Positions 55,331-64,000 are shown, numbered from the stretch's first letter. The stretch is 64,000 bases of DNA from Pontibacter aydingkolensis (GCF_019443125.1 NZ_JAHYXK010000016.1:34615-98614); one strand, 5' to 3'. The notes: a model not told the origin generated them from the sequence alone. Program-made: numbers and translations.

Positions 55331-56080
55331 CTAATTCAATGTGAGATACTCTTCTGCCAGCGCTATGTAATCTTTGGCTCCGTTAGATGATGCATCGTAG
55401 TCAAGTATGCTTTTACCAAATGATGGTGCTTCTGCCAGCTTTACGTTAAGCCGGATATGACTGTCAAATATTCTTTCTTCCACGTTATCTTTAAGGTATT
55501 GCAATACTTCTAAACTAAGCTTTCTGCGGATATCAAACATCACCACTACGATTCCCTTTATTTTAAGTTTAGAATTAAACGCTTTTTTTACTTTTGCAAC
55601 TGTTTTGGTAATCTGATCAAGCCCCTGCAACGTCAGAACTTCCATCTGCAGTGGAATAAGAACTTCCTGTGCGGCAGTTAGTGCATTCAGTGTTAGTACG
55701 GAAAGCGACGGAGGGCAGTCAATGAGCACATAGTCAAAGTCTTTCGCCTCTGAAAGTATACTTTTAAGAAAGGATTCCCTGTTACTTTCACCCACCAGCG
55801 ATATCTCAATATCAACAAGATCATTGGAGCCGGGCGCTATCCAGATGCCATCTTTTTCAATTAAAATATCATTCAGATTTTTTGTACCCAAAAATACATC
55901 TGCAAGTGTGCTGTCTGCATTAGGAATAGCAAGGGAGTAGGATAAATTGCTCTGAGGATCCAAGTCAATAAGTAAAACCTTCTTACCGCATTTATTTAGC
56001 GCACTACCAAGATTAATGGTAGTTGTAGTTTTTCCGGTGCCGCCCTTTTGGTTAATGACAGCTACAACAGTCGTTTTCAT
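55331..56080 (-). CDS. ParA/MinD-family ATPase
   Basis: 249 residues with the deviant Walker A KGGTGKTTT (residues 12-20), Walker A' and B regions LLIDLDPQSNLSY and VLIDCPPSLS, and the typical C-terminal ParA motif LAEAPSFGKSILDYD. It is a dimerising ATPase that can bind DNA non-specifically and position cargo. No parB or parS partner lies in the window, unlike the usual chromosomal pair. It sits directly upstream of the soluble receptor gene (115 bp gap, same strand), so positioning of the cytoplasmic chemosensory array is a plausible role. Alternatively it may be a chromosome segregation gene whose partner is elsewhere. Confidence 0.9.
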   Translation of the reverse strand: MKTTVVAVINQKGGTGKTTTTINLGSALNKCGKKVLLIDLDPQSNLSYSLAIPNADSTLADVFLGTKNLNDILIEKDGIWIAPGSNDLVDIEISLVGESNRESFLKSILSEAKDFDYVLIDCPPSLSVLTLNALTAAQEVLIPLQMEVLTLQGLDQITKTVAKVKKAFNSKLKIKGIVVVMFDIRRKLSLEVLQYLKDNVEERIFDSHIRLNVKLAEAPSFGKSILDYDASSNGAKDYIALAEEYLTLN

Positions 56081-56188
56081 GGAGGTTTAAACTTAGCCGT
56101 TATAGTTTAGTGGCATGTATAAATATTCTTAAAGATAAGAAATTCTGATTTAACCTAAAATATAAGCCTTGCAAGTATAAACACTATA

Positions 56189-56680
56189 TTATACTTGCTG
56201 TGCAGTATTATTTGATAATGTGCCAGTTGTAAAATGTATTTCCTCCCAACTTTTCAGGTCAATAGTTATACTTACAGCCTGTGCTGTATCCAGGTAGCCT
56301 ACCATCTTGTCTGTAAGTTCGCGCACAAGCCGGGTTACACCAGGGTTATGTCCTACAAGCAAAACCGTACGGGCATTATCAGGCAAGGCTGCAAGGCATT
56401 TAAGCAACTCATACTCTTTAGCATTATACAGGTCAGGCAGGTAATCAACGCGCTCTTCTTCAAAGTATAGTTTGGCAGCAATTATACGAGTAGTTTGACT
56501 TGTCCTTTTGGCAGGGCTCGACAGTATTTTATCTACTTTAGCAAAATTCTCCCGTAGCCATACACCTGTATCTTTTACTTGTTGCGTACCGAAGGGCGTT
56601 AATTTACGTTCAAAATCTGGTTGCAGCGGATAAGGGTCTTCTGACTCGCCGTGTCTGCAAATGAGTATTTTACGTTGCAT
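56189..56680 (-). CDS. sixA: SixA-like phosphohistidine phosphatase
   Basis: 163 residues of the histidine phosphatase (phosphoglycerate mutase-like) superfamily, short SixA type without the long inserts of metabolic phosphatases. The phospho-acceptor H10 lies in CRHGES, the second catalytic His is H111 in LLVGHNPG, and SSPAKRTSQT is the phosphate-pocket segment. SixA removes phosphate from histidine phosphotransfer domains such as ArcB Hpt or NPr. It lies upstream of parA and the chemosensory genes, whose CheA carries an Hpt, so a link is possible but unproven. Confidence 0.85.
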   Translation of the reverse strand: MQRKILICRHGESEDPYPLQPDFERKLTPFGTQQVKDTGVWLRENFAKVDKILSSPAKRTSQTTRIIAAKLYFEEERVDYLPDLYNAKEYELLKCLAALPDNARTVLLVGHNPGVTRLVRELTDKMVGYLDTAQAVSITIDLKSWEEIHFTTGTLSNNTAQQV

Positions 56681-56850
56681 ATAAAAGACAGATATGTTCG
56701 TATAGAGGCAAATGTGTTATAATAATACTAAAAAATAACCTGAAAATCTTCTGAGATTAAACCTATGTTATACGAGATAGGTTGTAATTGTTTGAAAAAT
56801 TATTTGAACTTTGGGCAAATTTCGGCCAAACTTGCCTGTAACTAATAAGA

Positions 56851-59268
56851 ATGATAAAAAATTTAGTAATTGTAGAGTCGCCAGCAAAGGCTAAAACGAT
56901 TGAGGGCTATTTAGGGAAAGACTTCGTGGTGAAATCAAGTTTCGGACACGTGCGCGATTTACCTAAAGGCAACAACGCCATTGACATAGCCCATGGTTTT
57001 AAGCCTACCTATGTTGTATCAAGCGACAAAAGAGAAGTTGTATCACAGTTAAAGAAATTAGCAAAAGAAGCCGAAACAGTTTGGCTGGCATCGGACGATG
57101 ACCGCGAAGGAGAAGCTATATCCTGGCATCTGACTGAGGCCCTGAATCTGAATGACCAGAAAACAAGAAGAATTGTTTTCAGAGAAATCACTAAGAACGC
57201 CATCATCAATGCCATCAGCTCGCCGCGAAGCATCGACATGGACCTGGTTAATGCACAGCAGGCACGCCGCATACTTGACCGTATTGTTGGTTTTGAGTTA
57301 TCGCCTGTACTATGGAAAAAGATTAAGACAGGCCTATCAGCCGGACGTGTGCAGTCTGTAGCAGTGCGCCTTGTAGTGGAGCGTGAGCGTGAAATTGAGC
57401 GCTTTAATGCCGAGGCGTCTTTCAGGGTAACAGCACAGTTTGAAGTGCAGGGTAAAACATTAGAGGCTGAACTGCCTGCAAAATTCAAGTCTGAAGAAGA
57501 AGCCCAGGCATTTCTTCAAAAATGCATCGGGGCCGATTATACTATTGAAAACCTTGAGAAAAAGCCTTTAAAGCGCACACCTGCACCCCCATTTACCACC
57601 TCTACCCTACAGCAGGAAGCCAGCCGCAAGCTATACTTTTCGGTAGCACAAACCATGACCGTAGCGCAGCGCCTTTATGAGTCAGGTAAAATATCGTATA
57701 TGCGTACCGACTCCTTAAACTTATCGGATGAAGCTATACAGGGAGCTACAAAAGAGATACAAAGCTCATTTGGTGAAAAATTTGTAAAGCAGCGTCGCTT
57801 TAAAACAAAATCTGCCTCGGCACAGGAAGCACACGAAGCCATCAGGCCAACTGACTTTTCTAAGATGGTTGCAAGCGACGATAGAAATGAGCAACGCTTA
57901 TACGAACTTATCTGGAAAAGAGCTATTGCCTCGCAGATGGCAGACGCTGAAATCGAAAAAACAACAGCAACCATTGGTATCAGTACCCAGGCAGACCAGA
58001 AGCTTCAGGCTACCGGAGAGGTGATAAAGTTTGAAGGCTTCCTGAAAGTATACATTGAGTCGCGGGATGATGATGAAAGTGCTGATGAGGATGTAAAAGG
58101 AATGCTGCCCCCATTAAGTATAGGCCAGCAGGTAAACCTGCGGCAGATGCTGGCAACACAACGCTATACACGGCCAGCTGCACGCTACACAGAAGCAAGC
58201 CTTGTAAAGAAGCTGGAGGAAATGGGCATTGGACGACCATCCACCTACGCCCCTACCATCTCAACTATTCAGAAGCGCGGATACGTTGAAAAAGATAGCC
58301 GTGAAGGTAAAGAAAGACAGTATAAGGTATTTACTTTAAAGAATGACCAGATAAGCGGACAGCAAAAAATAGAAATCACCGGCGCCGAAAAAGCTAAGCT
58401 TTTCCCTACGGATACAGCTATGGTGGTAAATGATTTTTTGGTGGAGCACTTCCCAAATGTTATTGATTACTCATTTACTGCACGTGTAGAAGCAGAATTT
58501 GATGAGATTGCCCATGGCACCAAAGAATGGGAAACGATGCTGGAGCAGTTCTATGGTAAATTTCACCAACGTATCGAAAACAGTGAAAGCATATCCAGGG
58601 CTGATGTATCCGGGGCTCGTGAAGTTGGTACAGACCCTGCAACAGGTAAAGCCATACTTGCCAAGCTTGGAAGATTCGGACCATATGTACAATTAGGCGA
58701 AGAGAACCCTGACACTGGAGAGAAACCGCTATATGCCAGCTTACGCAAAGGCCAATTCTTAGAAACAATTACCCTCGAAGAAGCACTCGACTTATTTAAG
58801 CTGCCAAGAATTGTAGGTATGTTCGAAGAAAAGGAAATGACTGCGGCTGTAGGGCGATTTGGTCCTTACATCCGTCATGATGGTAAGTTTTACTCTTTGC
58901 CAAAAACAATAGATCCGCTCTATGTTACAGCCCAGGAAGCTGTAGATCTGATAGAAGCAAAACGTAAATCGGATGCCGAGAAAACTATCAAAACATTCGA
59001 AGAAAACCCGGATGTACAGGTGCTGAACGGTAGATACGGCCCTTACATAGTAGTTGGTAAAAAGAATGTAAAGATACCAAAAGGCAAAGAACCCGGCGAA
59101 CTGACTTTACAGGAATGCCTGGATCTTGCTGAGGCTACTCCTGAGAAAAAAGGCCGTGGCGGTTTTAAGAAAAAAGAAGCAGCCCCTGTAGCAGGCAAAA
59201 AAACAACTACCAAAGCAAAAGCTGCTCCTAAAAAGAGTACTAAGGCTAAGCCAGCCGCTAAAAAATAG
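56851..59268 (+). CDS. topA: DNA topoisomerase I
   Basis: Relaxes negative supercoils by single-strand passage. The 805-residue enzyme has an N-terminal Toprim domain (VESPAKAKTIEGYLG at about 6-20, DDDREGEAISWHL), the active-site tyrosine in ISYMRTDSLNLSD, and GIGRPSTYAPTISTIQKRGYV. In place of zinc fingers there are three C-terminal Toprim_C repeats (each with GRFGPY or GRYGPY), then a Lys/Ala-rich basic tail (about 775-805), typical for Bacteroidota. It is monocistronic, with no recognised promoter in the 170-bp spacer. Confidence 0.97.
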   Translation: MIKNLVIVESPAKAKTIEGYLGKDFVVKSSFGHVRDLPKGNNAIDIAHGFKPTYVVSSDKREVVSQLKKLAKEAETVWLASDDDREGEAISWHLTEALNLNDQKTRRIVFREITKNAIINAISSPRSIDMDLVNAQQARRILDRIVGFELSPVLWKKIKTGLSAGRVQSVAVRLVVEREREIERFNAEASFRVTAQFEVQGKTLEAELPAKFKSEEEAQAFLQKCIGADYTIENLEKKPLKRTPAPPFTTSTLQQEASRKLYFSVAQTMTVAQRLYESGKISYMRTDSLNLSDEAIQGATKEIQSSFGEKFVKQRRFKTKSASAQEAHEAIRPTDFSKMVASDDRNEQRLYELIWKRAIASQMADAEIEKTTATIGISTQADQKLQATGEVIKFEGFLKVYIESRDDDESADEDVKGMLPPLSIGQQVNLRQMLATQRYTRPAARYTEASLVKKLEEMGIGRPSTYAPTISTIQKRGYVEKDSREGKERQYKVFTLKNDQISGQQKIEITGAEKAKLFPTDTAMVVNDFLVEHFPNVIDYSFTARVEAEFDEIAHGTKEWETMLEQFYGKFHQRIENSESISRADVSGAREVGTDPATGKAILAKLGRFGPYVQLGEENPDTGEKPLYASLRKGQFLETITLEEALDLFKLPRIVGMFEEKEMTAAVGRFGPYIRHDGKFYSLPKTIDPLYVTAQEAVDLIEAKRKSDAEKTIKTFEENPDVQVLNGRYGPYIVVGKKNVKIPKGKEPGELTLQECLDLAEATPEKKGRGGFKKKEAAPVAGKKTTTKAKAAPKKSTKAKPAAKK

Positions 59269-59350
59269 GTAATGTCAGGTATGGTTTTTATATAATGCCA
59301 TACCTGACAACCAAAGCATTTATTTTACTGCATATTTTTTTAATAAGCAC

Positions 59351-59380
59351 TTGTAGATAAAAAAACAGGTAGTATATTTG
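59351..59380 (+). promoter_or_regulatory. tRNA-Glu promoter
   Basis: TTG (59351-59353), a 19-bp spacer and TATATTTG (59373-59380) match the Bacteroidota promoter. The initiation region CACCACAATT is identical to that of tRNA-Met. Confidence 0.85.
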
Positions 59381-59399
59381 CACCACAATTAGACAGAAC

Positions 59400-59471
59400 G
59401 GCCCGTTCGTCTAGGGGTTAGGACGCCAGATTTTCATTCTGGTAACAGGGGTTCGATTCCCCTACGGGCTA
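59400..59471 (+). tRNA. tRNA-Glu (TTC)
   Basis: A 72-nt cloverleaf: acceptor GGCCCGT/ACGGGCT, anticodon stem CCAGA/TCTGG with loop TTTTCAT (anticodon TTC), T arm AGGGG/CCCCT with TTCGATT. CCA is not encoded. Its wobble U34 is a substrate of MnmA encoded at 8948-10093. Confidence 0.96.
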
Positions 59472-59478
59472 CTACTAT

Positions 59479-59515
59479 AAAAAAGCCGCTTCACATTAAA
59501 TGGAGCGGCTTTTTT
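59479..59515 (+). terminator. tRNA-Glu terminator
   Basis: AAAAAAGCCGCT pairs with AGCGGCTTTTTT, with three further inner pairs, followed by T residues. It sits 7 bp after the tRNA. Confidence 0.88.
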
Positions 59516-59551
59516 GGTTAGATATCTTCCCCTTTGGTTTCCTAAACCAAT

Positions 59552-60682
59552 TTACTTTACTACAATCCTATTTATCGACTTATGTGGAGCAGTAACATAG
59601 GGAAAATGCTTCTTATACCTGTTAAGCCTGCTTTCCAAAAAGTGCAATGAAGCAGCGCTTATAGCCAACAAAGCAATAGTGTTTATACTCAGGCTCAATA
59701 CGGGATCTAGTTCGTTAATCTCAAAGCGTTGGAGCAGCTTTTTCGTAAAGTAAGGTACAAAATTGTGGAAGAGGTACAGTCCATAGCTGATTTGTCCTAC
59801 GTAAACCATGGGCCTAGAAGAAAGCAAACTACCGGCTTTACCTTTAAAGCCATGGGCTGCCCCTAAAGTTATGCTTACAAATAGACTAATTACAGCGAAC
59901 TCTTTAACTACCATCCAGCCAAGCCCGTTTATAAATTTGCTTGTTGAAAAGTGCAGAACTACAAAGCCTGCCAAGCCCGCTACTCCCAAAGCTTTTACAG
60001 CTAAGCTGAGCCTATCCTGCCACAACTTATTCTCTTTCGAGGCGATAGCCTTCCCGTACAAGGCAAGCAGTGATCCGGCCCCTAAATAATGAAAGGAGCT
60101 TATCGGGAGAACGCCCAGCCTACTCTCTTCCACATTCAGTAAGAGACAAGTTAGCTTAAAAAATGGGGCAAGAAGTATAAATCCGGCAATAGTAATAGAG
60201 AGATAGCGCCTCGGAGTGTAAAGGATAACTAGCGGCCAAAGCAGGTAAAACTGTTCTTCCACAGCCAGCGACCACAAGTGTGAGGCCTCCCCTATCCAAT
60301 GCCCCTCTTTAAAAATGGCAAAGTTGGTAAGGTAACCCAAGTGCCACCCCAGGTACCGTTGCACATTTACAGAGCCAAGTAGTGCGGCAAGGACAATCAC
60401 AATATAGTAGAGCGGGAAAATTCGCAGAAACCTCCGAGCATAGAAGCTCTTGATGATTTGTGCTTTTCCTAAACCCAACCCTTCGGCTTTTGCACGGGCT
60501 TGCAGCAGTATGCCCGTAATCAAGTAGCCGCTCAAAATAAAAAATAACTGCACCCCCAGTCCTCCAAGCCCAGTTTGCTTCACCTCCGGTGTCCAGTGGA
60601 AAAGTACGACAACAATTACAGCAATAGCCCGAAGACCGTCCAGCTGCAACATGTAACCTGGTTCTGTATGCGTAGATTTCAT
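59552..60682 (-). CDS. Acyltransferase 3 family membrane protein (OafA/YrhL-like)
   Basis: 376 residues with about ten membrane helices. The opening YMLQLDGLRAIAVIVVVLFHW carries the conserved R and catalytic-type His of the family; GVQLFFILSGYLI and the later EASHLWSLAVEEQFYLLWPL are further signatures. Members O-acetylate surface polysaccharides or lipopolysaccharide. No C-terminal SGNH domain is present. It stands alone, not in a polysaccharide cluster, so the acceptor is unknown. Confidence 0.93.
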   Translation of the reverse strand: MKSTHTEPGYMLQLDGLRAIAVIVVVLFHWTPEVKQTGLGGLGVQLFFILSGYLITGILLQARAKAEGLGLGKAQIIKSFYARRFLRIFPLYYIVIVLAALLGSVNVQRYLGWHLGYLTNFAIFKEGHWIGEASHLWSLAVEEQFYLLWPLVILYTPRRYLSITIAGFILLAPFFKLTCLLLNVEESRLGVLPISSFHYLGAGSLLALYGKAIASKENKLWQDRLSLAVKALGVAGLAGFVVLHFSTSKFINGLGWMVVKEFAVISLFVSITLGAAHGFKGKAGSLLSSRPMVYVGQISYGLYLFHNFVPYFTKKLLQRFEINELDPVLSLSINTIALLAISAASLHFLESRLNRYKKHFPYVTAPHKSINRIVVK

Positions 60683-60869
60683 AAATGATTACCTCAGATC
60701 GCTGCACTCACTAAAATTAGACGACACAGCCGGCAAAGGTACAAAAAGGAGGAAGCTAAGGTTCACTATTCAACAACCTAGTCACAAAGAATACTTAAGC
60801 ACATTAAAAGTCTTATTATTTCCGTAGTTGAAACAGCAGGAGTCGATAACTTGTAAAACAATACCCAAT

Positions 60870-61820
60870 ATGAGTGATGTATTACTTCTTTTAGCCGGAT
60901 TCGTGGCATTGATTTTTGGCGCCACGAAGTTAGTTGATGCAGCCTCCAGCCTTGCGTCGAGGCTCGGCGTGCCGAACATTGTGATAGGACTAACCATTGT
61001 AGCTTTCGGCACCTCAGCCCCCGAACTGGTTGTGAACGTTTTCGCAGCAATGAACAACAACACAGACATGATTCTTGGCAACGTACTGGGAAGCAACATC
61101 TTCAATGTGCTAGGCATACTTGGAGTTGCTTCTCTCATCTATCCCCTTACAGTGAAGTCTAATACAACGTGGCTTGAGATCCCGTTAAGTTTTTTGGCCG
61201 CGCTTTCTGTACTTGTTCTGGCAAATGATGTGTTTTTGGACGGAGTTGCAGCAGATGCCATATCACGTACAGACGGCATCATACTGCTTCTCTTTTTCTG
61301 TATCTTTCTGGTTTATAACATTTCCCTAGCTAAAGGAGGTTCGGGAGAGGATGAGACACCTACAATAAACTATACTTACCTGAAGGCGGCATTATACTTG
61401 CTGGCGGGGTTGGCAGGACTGATTATTGGAGGCAGGCTAATTGTTACAAGTGCTGTGAGCATCGCGCAGGCTTTTGGACTATCCGAGCGTGTTATCGGCC
61501 TGACAATTATCTCGATTGGCACCTCTTTACCAGAACTCGCCACATCCGTAATAGCAGTCAGAAAGCGCAACGTTGATATTGCAATAGGCAACGTGGTCGG
61601 ATCAAACATCTTCAACATTTTTTTTATCCTTGGAATATCCACAGTTGTAACGCAGGTAACGGTAAAGCCTGAGTCAGGCATCGACATTATAGTTAACATA
61701 GGGGCCAGCCTGCTCTTGTTTATTTTTGTATTTACAGGCAAGGGAAGGCAGCTTGTTCGCTGGGAAGGAGGAGTTTTACTTGCTTTATATGTGGGTTACC
61801 TTCTTTTGCTTTTAGTTTAG
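60870..61820 (+). CDS. CaCA-family calcium/sodium antiporter (YrbG-like)
   Basis: 316 residues from ATG 60870 (MSDVLLLLAGF); an upstream in-frame ATG at 60828 adds 14 residues that do not look membrane-embedded. Ten to eleven helices are arranged in two homologous halves, each with the alpha-repeat: GLTIVAFGTSAPELVVN with GNVLGSNIFNVLGILG, and GLTIISIGTSLPELATS with GNVVGSNIFNIFFILG. These repeats bind the exchanged cations. The ions are inferred from the family (Ca2+ or Na+/H+). It starts a plus-strand run with the secreted orphan, DedA and kup genes. Confidence 0.92.
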   Translation: MSDVLLLLAGFVALIFGATKLVDAASSLASRLGVPNIVIGLTIVAFGTSAPELVVNVFAAMNNNTDMILGNVLGSNIFNVLGILGVASLIYPLTVKSNTTWLEIPLSFLAALSVLVLANDVFLDGVAADAISRTDGIILLLFFCIFLVYNISLAKGGSGEDETPTINYTYLKAALYLLAGLAGLIIGGRLIVTSAVSIAQAFGLSERVIGLTIISIGTSLPELATSVIAVRKRNVDIAIGNVVGSNIFNIFFILGISTVVTQVTVKPESGIDIIVNIGASLLLFIFVFTGKGRQLVRWEGGVLLALYVGYLLLLLV

Positions 61821-61959
61821 CAAGGCTAAACACCTGTGGCGTCTATTAAACGCTATTAAAACTAGTGCAAGTCTAGTAACATACATACCAATTATATGTA
61901 AACAAAATATATTACCCTTCCTATTGCATTAGTCAGAACAACCTCATTCCTTTGCTGCA

Positions 61960-62319
61960 ATGAAAAGTACAGGTATACAGATTTATAAAAAGCTAAACTT
62001 ACTGCTGGCAGTCCTGCTATGCAGTATGCTGGCTTTTACCATACCTATTACCGTTAAAGCGGCACCAACTTCAGATACTGCTTATCAAGACAATGTAGAT
62101 TATTCTGCAGAAAATCAGCTAGTGTTATTTGCTGGGGAAGTATGCTCCGGAGAGCCAGAAGCTGTGCTACAACTGGATAAATCACTACTGGCTCCAATCC
62201 TGCAGGTATTGCTGCAGCAGCTGTATCCTAACTTACAAAACGCTTCACCGGCTCCGCATTCTTACCCTGCATCTAAAGGTGATTGCGGTCTGCATACCAT
62301 CCTGACCAAAGGTCCTTAG
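61960..62319 (+). CDS. Small secreted protein of unknown function
   Basis: 119 residues. A signal peptide occupies about residues 1-36 (basic IYKKLNLLLAVLLCSMLAFTIP, ending VKAAP). The mature part is short, acidic to neutral and helical in the middle (LDKSLLAPILQVLLQQLYPN), with two Cys (C57-type in AGEVCSGE and C in GDCGLH) that could pair. I do not recognise a family. It lies 140 bp after the antiporter and 113 bp before DedA. Confidence 0.6.
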   Translation: MKSTGIQIYKKLNLLLAVLLCSMLAFTIPITVKAAPTSDTAYQDNVDYSAENQLVLFAGEVCSGEPEAVLQLDKSLLAPILQVLLQQLYPNLQNASPAPHSYPASKGDCGLHTILTKGP

Positions 62320-62432
62320 TAACACTTCTTTTTCAGCCCTTCTCCTACCCGAGAAGTTTAACGACCTGTGCCTCTCTGCATGGGTACGTCTGTTTTTATC
62401 TTCTTTTTCTTACCCTTTAAGGGACTACTTGT

Positions 62433-63104
62433 ATGGAGCTATTGCAGCACCTCCTCGATTTTATTTTGCACATAGACCAGCACCTGATCGTACTGTTGCA
62501 AGAGTATAAGACATGGATCTATCTGATCCTGTTTTTAATTGTTTTCTGTGAGACTGGATTGGTCGTAACACCTTTTCTGCCTGGCGATTCCCTGCTGTTT
62601 GCGTTGGGAGCACTGGCAGCCATTCCATCGTCCGGATTGAATGTCTTACTGCTATTGGGCCTGCTTTGTGTGGCAGCCATACTTGGCGACTCCTTTAACT
62701 ACCTGACAGGCATTAAGCTGGGCAGCAAAGTATACGACAAGAACTATTGGTTCCTGCGACAGAGCCACCTGCACCAGGCAGAGCTGTTTTACGACCGATA
62801 TGGTGGTCGCACCATCATCTACGCCCGCTTTATACCTATTGTGCGCACTTTTGCGCCCTTTGTGGCTGGTATGGCCAAGATGAACTACAGGCGCTTTCTA
62901 TATTTCAATGTAGCAGGGGCGCTGGTGTGGGTGATCTTTTTCATCATGATTGGTTACCTGTTTGGAAACCTGCCTGCCGTGAAGCAGAATTTCTCAATCC
63001 TGATAGTAGGAATAATTGTCGTTTCCATGCTGCCGCCTGTTTTCACATTGGTGAAGCAGCGGCTTAAACTGCGCAGTCAACTCAAAGCCACTGGTACAAA
63101 ATAA
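62433..63104 (+). CDS. DedA family membrane protein
   Basis: 223 residues with the DedA/SNARE-assoc pattern: an N-terminal amphipathic part, GLVVTPFLPGDSLLFALGALAA, then YDRYGGRTIIYARFIPIVRTFAPFVAGMAKMNYRRFLYFN and a C-terminal helix VWVIFFIMIGYLFG. The key E in FCETGL (about residue 40) and the R in ARFIPIVRTFAP are present. DedA proteins are proposed lipid scramblases or undecaprenyl-phosphate/lipid translocases that help envelope homeostasis. It is followed 53 bp later by kup. Confidence 0.93.
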   Translation: MELLQHLLDFILHIDQHLIVLLQEYKTWIYLILFLIVFCETGLVVTPFLPGDSLLFALGALAAIPSSGLNVLLLLGLLCVAAILGDSFNYLTGIKLGSKVYDKNYWFLRQSHLHQAELFYDRYGGRTIIYARFIPIVRTFAPFVAGMAKMNYRRFLYFNVAGALVWVIFFIMIGYLFGNLPAVKQNFSILIVGIIVVSMLPPVFTLVKQRLKLRSQLKATGTK

Positions 63105-63157
63105 AGCTACCGTTAAGCTGCATTTCAGAGGCAACTTTCCTTTTAACTTTTCATTAG

Positions 63158-64000
63158 ATGAGTTTTCAATCTAAAGGCAATGCAATCTCCACGGCAGGGG
63201 TGCTCATTTCGCTGGGTATAATCTACGGCGACATCGGCACTTCTCCCCTGTACGTGATGAAAGCTATTATCGGGGATGCTCCTATCTCCGAGGTTCTGGT
63301 ATATGGCGGCATTTCCTGCGTTTTCTGGACGCTTACCCTGCAAACCACCCTAAAGTACGTGCTGCTCACACTGCAGGCGGACAATAACGGCGAGGGAGGT
63401 ATTTTTTCATTGTACACCCTGATCAGGCGCAAAGCAAATTGGTTGATTATACCTGCTATGGTTGGAGGGGCGGCGCTTTTGGCGGATGGTATTATTACGC
63501 CGCCCATATCTGTCTCCTCCGCTATAGAGGGTTTGCGTATCCTATACCCTGACATACCTACAGTACCAATTGTCCTAGCTATACTTACAGGCCTGTTCCT
63601 GATGCAAAGCTTTGGAACTGAGATAGTGGGAAAGGCTTTTGGTCCGATCATGCTGCTTTGGTTCACCATGCTGGGCTCATTGGGGGCTGTATCGGTGCTA
63701 CATCACCCGGAGATCCTGCAGGCCCTAAACCCCTATTACGCTTACAACCTGCTGATAAACTACCCGAATGGCTTTTGGCTATTAGGAGCTGTGTTTCTAT
63801 GCACCACAGGTGCCGAGGCGCTATACTCTGACCTGGGTCACTGCGGCCGCCCCAACATCCGCCTGAGTTGGTCCTTTGTAAAAATGAGCCTGCTGCTGAA
63901 CTACCTGGGGCAGGGCGCCTGGCTCATGACGCAGGAGGGAAAACTGCTGACAGAGAATCCTTTTTATGGCCTTATGCCCGGCTGGTTTCTGCTCTTTGGC
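63158..64000 (+). CDS. kup: KUP/HAK/KT potassium transporter, 5' part only
   Basis: The frame opens at ATG 63158 and runs to the right edge: 281 of about 630 codons. The opening ISLGIIYGDIGTSPLYV is the KUP signature, followed by LTLQADNNGEGGIFSLYTLIRR, ADGIITPPISVSSAIEG and TGAEALYSDLGHCGR. Several membrane helices are evident. It takes up K+ with protons. This gene is not covered by a closed ORF because its stop is outside the window. Confidence 0.93.
   Translation, partial: MSFQSKGNAISTAGVLISLGIIYGDIGTSPLYVMKAIIGDAPISEVLVYGGISCVFWTLTLQTTLKYVLLTLQADNNGEGGIFSLYTLIRRKANWLIIPAMVGGAALLADGIITPPISVSSAIEGLRILYPDIPTVPIVLAILTGLFLMQSFGTEIVGKAFGPIMLLWFTMLGSLGAVSVLHHPEILQALNPYYAYNLLINYPNGFWLLGAVFLCTTGAEALYSDLGHCGRPNIRLSWSFVKMSLLLNYLGQGAWLMTQEGKLLTENPFYGLMPGWFLLFG

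Overview
The window reads as chromosomal DNA of a Bacteroidota bacterium, most likely a Cytophagales member of the Pontibacter/Hymenobacter type; the genus is an inference. Supporting signs are a carboxypeptidase-regulatory-domain TonB-dependent receptor, a type IX secretion (T9SS) C-terminal sorting domain on a subtilase, a short 287-residue primary sigma factor, a histone H1/Hc1-like small protein, CCDC81-type HU plus SPOR protein, bacillithiol synthesis, and TAnnTTTG promoter elements in front of both tRNA genes. No insertion sequence, prophage, integrase or CRISPR array was seen. Nearly everything is housekeeping or envelope biology.

Layout. 1-1909: 5' part of a repetitive secreted surface protein running off the left edge. 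2469-3332: DUF2911 protein. 3395-10093: minus-strand run mnmA, lipoprotein, T9SS subtilase, rpe, TonB-dependent receptor. 10342-10965: TrpF-like protein lacking catalytic residues. 11143-21095: tightly packed eight-gene minus-strand operon (large TPR protein, beta-barrel, HU/SPOR protein, exbB, exbD, tonB, folC, trmB). 21313-31715: holA, GNAT, tyrS, Hc1-like, a serine-palmitoyltransferase-like enzyme, accC, bshB1, M23/LysM peptidase, trxB, rpoD. 31907-36483: pnp, rpsO, LptF/G permease, START-like protein. 36619: tRNA-Met. 36887-46254: pirin, an S24 repressor, a subtilase lipoprotein, recQ, a Csp-type copper protein, a holin-4-like membrane protein, agmatinase-family enzyme and a fused speD-speE. 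46414-56680: a putative abortive-infection (putAbiC-like) gene, a chemosensory cluster (cheC, cheA, cheY, cheW, a 1506-residue soluble poly-HAMP receptor), a ParA ATPase and SixA. 56851-64000: topA, tRNA-Glu, acyltransferase, CaCA antiporter, small secreted orphan, DedA, and the start of kup.

The two most interesting signals are: (1) the chemosensory cluster built on a membrane-less receptor with nine nearly identical 92-residue HAMP units, next to an orphan ParA-type ATPase, which resembles the logic of ParA-positioned cytoplasmic chemoreceptor arrays; and (2) a short motif, AAGTATA(A/G), scattered through genes and spacers on both strands far above chance and also built as an inverted pair into a transcription terminator, the arrangement known for DNA uptake sequences. 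Both interpretations need genome-wide computation. Other points include a SpeD-SpeE fusion translationally coupled to a ureohydrolase, a putAbiC-like gene beside the chemosensory genes, an apparent TrpF pseudoenzyme, and an identical 18-bp promoter core before both tRNA genes.
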